This document shows, piece after piece, positions 58,026 to 64,000 of a DNA stretch of 64,000 bases. Positions within the stretch are counted from its first letter, which is position 1. Each line of letters opens with the position of its first letter. The notes below the pieces were generated by a model. It ran no database searches and was not told the DNA's origin. It saw nothing but the letters and a program-made list of their open reading frames with translations. This DNA comes from Hellea sp. (GTDB lineage: Bacteria > Pseudomonadota > Alphaproteobacteria > Caulobacterales > Maricaulaceae): positions 1-64,000 of the forward strand of contig JABABK010000004.1 in NCBI GenBank assembly GCA_014238285.1, written 5' to 3'. Position numbers and translations under genes: made by a program.

Positions 58026-58580
58026 ATGACTCGAGAAATTAAAAAAATCCTGGGCTATACAATCGGTATTACGGTTCTGTCAGCGCTCTATTTTGTCTAT
58101 GTCAAAATGACCTATCCGCGCTTGCCAGAAAATGAAACGATTTTAAGTGAAATCGGGGAAGGCTTTGGGACAGCGGGCTTATGGCTGCTAGGGATCATTT
58201 ATGGTCGGACATTGCTGAAATTAGTGATGGGGAAGGGTAAGCTCGCAAAGCGCTTATTACCAGATTACACACCGCCCAAGGCAACATCTTATTTAAAGAG
58301 ATTTTTGCTCTTCTTAAACAAGACGCATATTTATGTTGGGATCGCTGCTGTTGCTATTATTCTCTTGCATATAGCCATGGTCGGTATTCCCATGAACATC
58401 TTATTCTTTCCCGCCGTATTAGCGCTCGTATTATGGCAGGGGTTTTTTGGTATGTTTATTTCGTGGAAGTATTCTCCGAAAGAGCTTCGTAAATTTTCCT
58501 ATCTCGTCCACGCCCAGTTAATGACTGGAATTTTGATAGGTATTTTCGCCTATTTCGGCCATATGGCAATCGATAACTAG
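58026..58580 (+). CDS. Small membrane protein, cytochrome b561/ferric-reductase-like helices
   Basis: 184 residues from ATG 58026, with GGAGAC before it. Five hydrophobic helices are predicted. His residues lie in FLNKTHIYVGIAAVAIILLH, where the two His are 15 apart on a transmembrane helix pair, and in KFSYLVHAQLMTGIL and FAYFGHMAID. Paired helix His residues are how b561-type or ferric-reductase-like proteins bind haem, but no specific family is certain. In this operon it could pass electrons between quinones and the cytochrome c lipoprotein. That is inference. Confidence 0.6.
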   Translation: MTREIKKILGYTIGITVLSALYFVYVKMTYPRLPENETILSEIGEGFGTAGLWLLGIIYGRTLLKLVMGKGKLAKRLLPDYTPPKATSYLKRFLLFLNKTHIYVGIAAVAIILLHIAMVGIPMNILFFPAVLALVLWQGFFGMFISWKYSPKELRKFSYLVHAQLMTGILIGIFAYFGHMAIDN

Positions 58581-58582
58581 GT

Positions 58583-59575
58583 ATGGCAAAGAGTGCTCAA
58601 AATAGAGGTGTAACACTCATTACCGGGGCAACTGGTCTTGTCGGCTATAACATCGTTGCAGCGCTACTCAAGCGTAAGCGAAAGGTTAGAGCCTTAGTGC
58701 GATCTTTAGAAAAGGGGCGACGTTTATTACCGCCCGAATGTGAACTTGTTCAAGGCGATATAACGGATATAGAGTCGATAAAAACAGCTATGAATGGCTG
58801 CAACATTATCTATCACGCTGCAGGGTTCCCGGAACAGTGGATGAAGGACCCTGATATCTTTACTCAGGTCAATGTCATGGGCACACAGAACATGATCGAC
58901 GTAGCTTTATCTCAAAAGGTAACCAAATTCATTTACACCAGCACAATTGATGTTTTTGATGGCAAGTCTGGTGAAGAATATGATGAAAGCATCATCGATC
59001 CTAATCCCAAAGGTACATTTTATGAGCGCTCCAAACAGCTCGCAGACCAACGGGTCGCTGCAGCCCTAGAAGAGGGGCTAAACGCGATCTTTTTACATCC
59101 TGCTGGTGTCTATGGCCCAGGCCCGACAGATTCACCGGGTACGAATGACTTTATCATGAAGCTCCACAAAGGGGATATTCCTGTATTATTACCTGGTGGT
59201 TTACCCCTTGTTTTTGGGCCTGACGTCGGAGAGGCACACGTCCTAGCAGAAGAAAAAGCAAAAATTGGAAGCCGCTATATTTTGAGCGAGAGTTATCAAG
59301 AGTTAAAATCGCTTGCGCAGATTATTCTCGAAGAATTAGGGTCTTCAAGAAAAGTACCGCCAGTGCTCCCGCTCTCAATAGCCCGAGCCATTTCCAGCGC
59401 AGGAGAACTATGGGCGGGTATCTCTAACAAGGCACCACTCATTCCAAAAGGTCAATTGCATTTCATGCAGTGGCAAGCCAATCCTCAAAGCGGGAAAGCG
59501 CAAAGAGAATTAGGATGGACGTTAACACCGCTTCGGGAAGGATTGGCTGAAACAATTATATTCCTTATAAGTTAA
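58583..59575 (+). CDS. NAD(P)-dependent epimerase/reductase (extended SDR)
   Basis: 330 residues, beginning two bases after the previous stop. The Rossmann motif TGATGLVGYNIVAALL, the segments LVQGDITD and IIYHAAG, the active-site Tyr-x-x-x-Lys in FYERSKQLAD, and VYGPGPTDS identify an extended short-chain dehydrogenase of the dihydroflavonol-reductase/3-beta-HSD-like kind. It has no export signal, so it acts in the cytoplasm, unlike the oxidase and PLP protein of the same operon. It may make or use a sugar- or steroid-like alcohol. The substrate is unknown. Confidence 0.85.
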   Translation: MAKSAQNRGVTLITGATGLVGYNIVAALLKRKRKVRALVRSLEKGRRLLPPECELVQGDITDIESIKTAMNGCNIIYHAAGFPEQWMKDPDIFTQVNVMGTQNMIDVALSQKVTKFIYTSTIDVFDGKSGEEYDESIIDPNPKGTFYERSKQLADQRVAAALEEGLNAIFLHPAGVYGPGPTDSPGTNDFIMKLHKGDIPVLLPGGLPLVFGPDVGEAHVLAEEKAKIGSRYILSESYQELKSLAQIILEELGSSRKVPPVLPLSIARAISSAGELWAGISNKAPLIPKGQLHFMQWQANPQSGKAQRELGWTLTPLREGLAETIIFLIS

Positions 59576-59629
59576 TTCTTTGGATTCCGTACGCCCTGAC
59601 CGCCTTACTTTTTTAAGTTCAATTCGTCC

Positions 59630-60940
59630 TTAATGCGAAATTCGAATATCACTAATATCGACCGCGATATCTTCAAAAACTGGAGTCAGTCCATTGATTC
59701 CCGCATCATAAAACTTGCCAGTTCCAGCGTGGCAGTTTCTGAGCGCGTCATGCATTTCGTTATCATCAGGATCCATGTCATACCCGATAGAATAAAGGTT
59801 GATGTTACCGTTCAATTTTATGGCGTTGCACAATACAATGAAGTTATTCATAGCTAATTCAGCAGCTTCAGGATCATCTTTAGTGTAGTCTGCAACGCCG
59901 TCTCCATTGGGGTCCATTCGCTTGGCATTTCCATCGGTCAATAAGACTATGAATTTAGTAGAGCTGGAATAAGGCCGTGGAAAAATAGCAGAATTATTGA
60001 AAAAGCCGCGCCATTCTGGCGTCAGTAACCGCCAAGCCCATGACAAAGCAATATCTGTACCAGTGCCATAGGTGAAATCCATATTGTTTCCGAGACTTGT
60101 TAGTGTCGCTGGATTTGAGTTAAATAGTACAACTTCGGTATCTTGATCGGGACATGTCGGGTATCCTCGGCGACTAGAAAAACTGATTAATTCTTTAAAG
60201 ACTTCAGCCTGCGCTGTCGCAAGATTATTGGAGTTAATGTTGTCATCACTTTGGGGTTTTATACATCCTGAAAAAGAACGTCCTGCTTCATAACTGGCAG
60301 CTTCTGGGGTCCAATCAGCGCTAAGCTGACCAAACCTCACAGATTCTCCATAGGGTATAACAGTCACACTTTTGCGGGTATCAATCACATTGTCCGGGAA
60401 TAATATAGAGATAAACTCGTTATAGGAATTTGTCATAGCGGTCATTTTGCCGTAAAATTGCATTGATGCGGAAACATCTAAAGCCAATATTACTTCGATC
60501 TCCGGGACACCAATACGGGATTCACTTTCCACGGTTAACGGTAATTCAGATTTACCTAAGATTCCCGCAAATGTAGTTTGAATATTACCAGACGAAACAG
60601 CCTGAATGACCCATTCGGTCCCTGACTTTTTGATGGAAATTTCTGTGTCCATTTCGGCGCAACATATAGTTTTGTCCGCTTTCACAGAATTAAAATGATT
60701 TTCACCACGGGCCTTGGATAAAGTTTTATCAGCTTCGATTACCATGGTTGTAGCTGCGGTTAAAACAGCGTGATCGGTTAAGTTTTGAGCGTATTTTCTA
60801 GCAGAAACCAAACGCGAAAAATCGATGGCCACAGCTATAAAAAGCATTAACAAGCAAATAGTCAGCGCAAATGGAGCAGCCAAACTACCATTTTTGTTTC
60901 GCAAAAATTCAATAAATTTTCCACTAGGTTTCCAATTCAT
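59630..60940 (-). CDS. TadG-like protein with von Willebrand factor A domain
   Basis: 436 residues from ATG 60940 (MNWKPSGKFIEFLRNKNGS); an open frame extends further but that start gives the usual TadG N-terminus. One helix (LAAPFALTICLLMLFIAVAI) anchors it, followed by ASARKYAQ-type TadE/G sequence. The VWA domain has the MIDAS motif DVSAS in EVILALDVSASMQFYGKM, then FIVLLTDGNAKRMDPNGDGVADYT and INLYSIGYDMDP. TadG is a minor-pilin-like component of Tad/Flp systems. No other tad genes are here. A cytochrome/oxidase operon converges on its 3' end. Confidence 0.8.
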   Translation of the reverse strand: MNWKPSGKFIEFLRNKNGSLAAPFALTICLLMLFIAVAIDFSRLVSARKYAQNLTDHAVLTAATTMVIEADKTLSKARGENHFNSVKADKTICCAEMDTEISIKKSGTEWVIQAVSSGNIQTTFAGILGKSELPLTVESESRIGVPEIEVILALDVSASMQFYGKMTAMTNSYNEFISILFPDNVIDTRKSVTVIPYGESVRFGQLSADWTPEAASYEAGRSFSGCIKPQSDDNINSNNLATAQAEVFKELISFSSRRGYPTCPDQDTEVVLFNSNPATLTSLGNNMDFTYGTGTDIALSWAWRLLTPEWRGFFNNSAIFPRPYSSSTKFIVLLTDGNAKRMDPNGDGVADYTKDDPEAAELAMNNFIVLCNAIKLNGNINLYSIGYDMDPDDNEMHDALRNCHAGTGKFYDAGINGLTPVFEDIAVDISDIRISH

Positions 60941-61160
60941 GGAGACCCCCCGTATAACATCACCACTCTTTATCCCACACACATCTTAAAATTTAATTTA
61001 TCGGCTTTCTTAGTATAGTGTTATTGCCGAAAAAATGAACTTTGATGAGGCAACCGTAAACGTGACCGCATTGCTAAATGCGGAGCCACAAATATTGTTG
61101 GATGCAGTGCCTTTACTATCTGGAACCCATTTTGATCGTGGGCTTTAGATAAAACGTCCG

Positions 61161-62567
61161 TTATTGGTTTACATTACCATTGTCATATTCACTGGAAGGT
61201 TTGATGAAAGATATATCCGGCGTGCCAAAACTGCAAATTGGGCCATAAGGGTAGCCTTCAGTATAATAATAGCCATAATTACCGTAGGCATCTGTCATGC
61301 CATTGCATTCATCCAGGTCTCCGCTCCCGGCTTCGTAAATCCAATCTTCAACAAATATACCCCTCGTATGTGTTACAATTGAGGGAGCAGGATCGGCTGA
61401 CCCTGAAGGAGGTACTCGCTCAGTTGTGATAGTTCTCCAACTTGACCGAACTTTTTTTAGTGAAGCTGTTTGGGCGTCATAAAAATAATGTCCGTATATG
61501 GGAAATCCATCCGGCGCAAAACCGATCACGGGTGACCCGCTGGGATCGACCTCAGAGGGCGGGGTGCTGGATACGTCAAAATGCGATAACCCTTTATTGT
61601 CGCCATGATAATGATAGCGTCCCTGAAAAGAATGACCTGTAAATTCATCAAGGGTTACATAATCGGGATTCGCGGCTGGAACGGCATACCAGTCGGCGGT
61701 TAGTCCGCATTGTTCGCGTGTGCCTAGGCCAATCTGCAAAGGTGTGGTGAATTCGATATTATAACAAAATGCCGAATCCATATCTAAATCGACACCGTTA
61801 AGAAGAATCCCGTTTAGCGTGATATTTCCACCGATTTTTTGGACATAAGTGGGTGTAATTTCGTTAGTCGGTAATCGGTCTACAGTCAGGACATAGTCCA
61901 GAACATTTGGAGCGACCGGTGATGCAAAATCATTGCGGGTTGATGTATTACCGCCCACATCATGATTTGGAATATTATTGCTGGTAAAGGTACAGCTTGT
62001 GTCATCTGCTGTAATTGTGAGGAAGCTAGCGTATTGGATATTCTCCTGCACATCAAAAATATTGGCTTGATATGAGCCGACATAAGCCCCGCAATCGGGG
62101 TTTCGATTGTTGAGCGTTTTATATGAAATATCTCCAGTAGGATTGGGGCTGGTATTATTAACGGGTACAGTATTTTGAGCTGTAATCTCAACGACATCAG
62201 TGTCAGTCGCAGTGCCGTCTGATGCGGTAACTTCAATAGTATAAATTCCGCCAACATCAGGCGTAAGGCTTGTTGTTACTCCAGTATTGCTAGGCAGATC
62301 TATTGTGCTTTCGCTTGGAGATGATGTCATATTCCAACTATAAGTCAGGATATCGCCATCTTGATCCGAACTTTCCTGTGCGCTTAAATTTACGACTTCA
62401 CCGACGCTGACGGATTGGTCAATTCCGGCATTTGCAACAGGGACGCTGTTTTGGGGTGGAGTGGGTTCTCCTGAGGTTGGAGGGGGTGTTGATCCCCCAC
62501 CGCTTCCGCAGCCAAGCAAAACCAAAGCAGCCGAGCAAGAGATAGTGTTTAATAGGATGTTTTTCAT
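61161..62567 (-). CDS. YHYH-domain lipoprotein with PKD-like repeat
   Basis: 468 residues. The lipoprotein signal has lipobox LVLLGC near residue 20, followed by a Gly/Ser/Pro linker. A PKD-like Ig domain (about 44-130) starts VPVANAGIDQSVSVGEVVNL and includes SSDQDGDILTYSWNM. The C-terminal YHYH domain (about 190-440) is recognised by GRYHYHGDNKGL, GFAPDGFPIYGHYFYD and the terminal TDAYGNYGYYYTEGYPYGPI. YHYH proteins are secreted or surface proteins of unknown function in marine bacteria and other organisms. The signal, domain order and length are typical. No gene is close enough on this strand to suggest an operon. Confidence 0.85.
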   Translation of the reverse strand: MKNILLNTISCSAALVLLGCGSGGGSTPPPTSGEPTPPQNSVPVANAGIDQSVSVGEVVNLSAQESSDQDGDILTYSWNMTSSPSESTIDLPSNTGVTTSLTPDVGGIYTIEVTASDGTATDTDVVEITAQNTVPVNNTSPNPTGDISYKTLNNRNPDCGAYVGSYQANIFDVQENIQYASFLTITADDTSCTFTSNNIPNHDVGGNTSTRNDFASPVAPNVLDYVLTVDRLPTNEITPTYVQKIGGNITLNGILLNGVDLDMDSAFCYNIEFTTPLQIGLGTREQCGLTADWYAVPAANPDYVTLDEFTGHSFQGRYHYHGDNKGLSHFDVSSTPPSEVDPSGSPVIGFAPDGFPIYGHYFYDAQTASLKKVRSSWRTITTERVPPSGSADPAPSIVTHTRGIFVEDWIYEAGSGDLDECNGMTDAYGNYGYYYTEGYPYGPICSFGTPDISFIKPSSEYDNGNVNQ

Positions 62568-62757
62568 GCAAATTCTTAATGTTATAATTGACTAACTAAC
62601 TAACGGCTAACTTCTAAGAATCCGTCGCATAAATATCATATAATTTATTTAAGACGCCTTTTTGTTTTGTTCCTTAAATCTGTTCCAAGTCGAAATTGCG
62701 ATGAACTTCAATGATGACCGAGGTTGACGGTTTGTCTCCAAAATTTGAGAATAGATG

Positions 62758-64000
62758 TTATTGAACCTTCGCCGTAAATTTCTCCCAGCTACCAGCGGAG
62801 GTCCGGTTAGCATTCACATCTTCATTGGATTCCGCTGCAACATAACGATTGTGAGTGCTTTTAAGCGATATCTGATCATTATTAGCAAGGCATCCCGATC
62901 CATCAGTATGATTGGTCAAAGTGAATTTCTCCCAGCTACCAACACTGCTGGCATTGGCATCAAGCTCCCCGCCGGATTCGACGGTTACATTTGACCAACT
63001 ATCCCATGACCATTCGGTTGTCGTGGTGATGTTAGTGCCTCTGAAATAATTATTAGCATCGGTCAAGAAAGCGACGCTGTCGCCGCTCTGGATACAGTCG
63101 TCATTATCAAGGTCAAGCATTGTGAACGTTTCATGATTTCCTATTGACGTACGATCATTTCTGACGTCAGCGCCACCTCCGCTTTCAGCGCGTAGATATC
63201 TTCCATGTGCGCCCAGTAGGGACACGTCTTCAACGATTGAAGCGCTTGTATCGACTGTGAATGAACTGCTGGTTCCGGAATAAGCATTGATGGAGCCATC
63301 CCAGCCACTTTTCCAATCACCATCATGTTTTAGGCGGTATGTGCCGCTCGCCATGTCATCAGCAATGGTCCAGCTGACCTTGGCATATGAACAGGCCAGA
63401 CAATCAGCATCTGTATCGCGGATCCACTGGAAGTGGGCTTCTACATCATTTTCGGTCAGAACTGTTTCCCAGTTACCGCCAACGTTCTGTTGGACTTTGA
63501 AAAAACTGTCCATGGTTTGGAAGTCATTTTGCGGGTGGCCCGAGCGGAATGTCGCTGTAGCTGTTTGACCCGCAAAGTAAGTGGAGGCGGTATCGCTCGT
63601 GGTTTCACCAAACTCTTCCCACAGACGTTTATCATCATAGACGACGCCAATGGCGTTGATGATTTGATCGTCAACCAAATCTTCAGCGGTTGCGCCCTGG
63701 GATAATGATGTACCAGCGATAATGGACGTGGCTTGATTGGCGAAGACCTGGCGATGAGCCGCCAATGTTTCAGGCCCCCAAAGTGTGTGACCCCCAGCAT
63801 AATGCTGAATTTTATACTCTTCAGGTGTCGTAATATAACCGCTATACGCATTCGCTAGTCCAGCTATGATTACGTTTTTCACTTCGCCGTGTGGCTTCAT
63901 AATGCCCTTGATATCGGCGCGAAGTCGGCGCGCTGACATAGTTGTCATTTCGCCGGGAACACCGATCAGAACCAAACGTCCGATTTGAAAGGATTGAAAC
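62758..64000 (-). CDS. Neutral ceramidase, C-terminal part, fused to fascin-like repeat domain (5' end outside window)
   Basis: The frame continues beyond the right edge; at least 413 residues are visible. The first ~50 residues read FQIGRLVLIGVPGEMTTM, ARRLRADIKGIM, then IIAGLANAYSGYITTPEEY and QHYAGGHTLWGPETL, the conserved catalytic-domain end of neutral/alkaline ceramidases. The Ig-like ceramidase C-terminal domain (with YFAGQTATATFRSGHPQND) ends near GTSSSFTV. A further ~140 residues form a fascin/beta-trefoil-like domain with repeated R-T-S-x-G-x-(W/H)-E-x-F-T units (DRTSIGNHETF, ASSVGSWEKF, NRTSAGSWEKF). The enzyme hydrolyses ceramide; the active-site Ser is outside the window. Confidence 0.85.
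   Translation of the reverse strand, partial: FQSFQIGRLVLIGVPGEMTTMSARRLRADIKGIMKPHGEVKNVIIAGLANAYSGYITTPEEYKIQHYAGGHTLWGPETLAAHRQVFANQATSIIAGTSLSQGATAEDLVDDQIINAIGVVYDDKRLWEEFGETTSDTASTYFAGQTATATFRSGHPQNDFQTMDSFFKVQQNVGGNWETVLTENDVEAHFQWIRDTDADCLACSYAKVSWTIADDMASGTYRLKHDGDWKSGWDGSINAYSGTSSSFTVDTSASIVEDVSLLGAHGRYLRAESGGGADVRNDRTSIGNHETFTMLDLDNDDCIQSGDSVAFLTDANNYFRGTNITTTTEWSWDSWSNVTVESGGELDANASSVGSWEKFTLTNHTDGSGCLANNDQISLKSTHNRYVAAESNEDVNANRTSAGSWEKFTAKVQ
62760..63150 (-). repeat. Repeats encoding fascin-like modules at the ceramidase C-terminus
   Basis: Two stretches encoding VGSWEKFTLTN and SAGSWEKFTAK share an 18-base DNA identity (AATTTCTCCCAGCTACCA, at about 62778 and 62920), and a third, more distant unit (NHETFTMLD) precedes them. 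Local duplication of a lectin-like or actin-bundling-like repeat is the simplest explanation. Confidence 0.7.

Noticed and set aside
61035..61148. Small forward ORF of 37 residues (MNFDEATVNVTALLN...)
   Set aside because: No ribosome-binding site, no recognisable motif and no partner gene. Possibly a fragment of an older gene, but not supportable as a coding feature.

Overview
The window looks like a chromosomal piece of a marine alphaproteobacterium. Base composition is moderate (roughly mid-40s % GC by eye). The gene set points to the Maricaulales/Caulobacterales neighbourhood (Hyphomonadaceae-like): large TonB-dependent receptors, an UrcA-family protein, an ATP12-type F1 assembly chaperone, DUF805 proteins and TadG-like proteins. 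The lineage is inferred from gene content, not from a marker gene. There is no rRNA, CRISPR array, phage or intact insertion sequence. Two tRNA genes are present: Leu-GAG and Ser-GCT.

Region 1 (1-5548) is the most distinctive part and reads as a lasso-peptide (RiPP) biosynthetic locus. It holds a PRMT-like methyltransferase, a polytopic GT-C-like membrane protein translationally coupled to it, and an asparagine-synthetase-like lasso cyclase that lacks the glutaminase Cys2. Two short tandem precursor genes, missed by ordinary ORF cut-offs, share the leader motif WVKPELIRL and are followed by a strong intrinsic terminator. Both precursors end in Ser. A divergent gene cut by the left edge has an N-terminus resembling HPr-kinase-like proteins of phospho-lasso clusters. 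The leader-binding and protease genes (B1/B2) are not in the window and presumably lie to the left.

Region 2 (5664-17370) is a co-directional set for uptake and breakdown of peptides or acylated D-amino acids: LysR regulator, TonB-dependent receptor, DadA-type oxidoreductase, M14 carboxypeptidase lipoprotein, N-acyl-D-amino-acid deacylase lipoprotein, dicarboxylate/amino-acid symporter with altered sodium-site motifs, CapA-type lipoprotein and RidA-family protein.

Region 3 (17371-28231) is a tripartite tricarboxylate transporter locus with TctA and a TctC-TctB fusion. Facing it is an unusual predicted one-component sensor: a TctC-like periplasmic domain, one membrane helix and a LuxR-type HTH. 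Its reading frame is broken at a run of eight G. A second TonB receptor, a GlxA/FtrA-type regulator, a proline iminopeptidase and a LysE-type exporter follow.

Region 4 (28378-35342) holds envelope proteins of unknown function: a Sel1-repeat protein, a ~1030-residue secreted coiled-coil protein and two lipoproteins. Region 5 (35437-41519) is mostly housekeeping: tRNA-Leu, lipB, three tandem DUF805 genes, OsmC, ATP12 chaperone, RluA-family pseudouridine synthase and crcB. In many alphaproteobacteria crcB-rluA-atp12 sits beside rarA and degP. Here rarA and degQ resume at 49303-52802, and the interval 41.5-49.3 kb is filled by oppositely oriented accessory genes: a TadG-like protein, a DUF2785 lipoprotein, an MDR oxidoreductase, a phospholipase-C-like enzyme with C-terminal repeats, a LytTR domain without its front end, and an AspH-like hydroxylase.

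Region 6 (53086-64000) contains UrcA, TerB-like, tRNA-Ser and a TetR-controlled operon: cytochrome c lipoprotein, aldonolactone oxidase, Tat-exported DSD-like PLP protein, membrane protein and NAD(P)-epimerase/reductase. After it come a second TadG-like protein with a VWA domain, a YHYH lipoprotein, and the C-terminal part of a neutral ceramidase fused to a fascin-like repeat domain.
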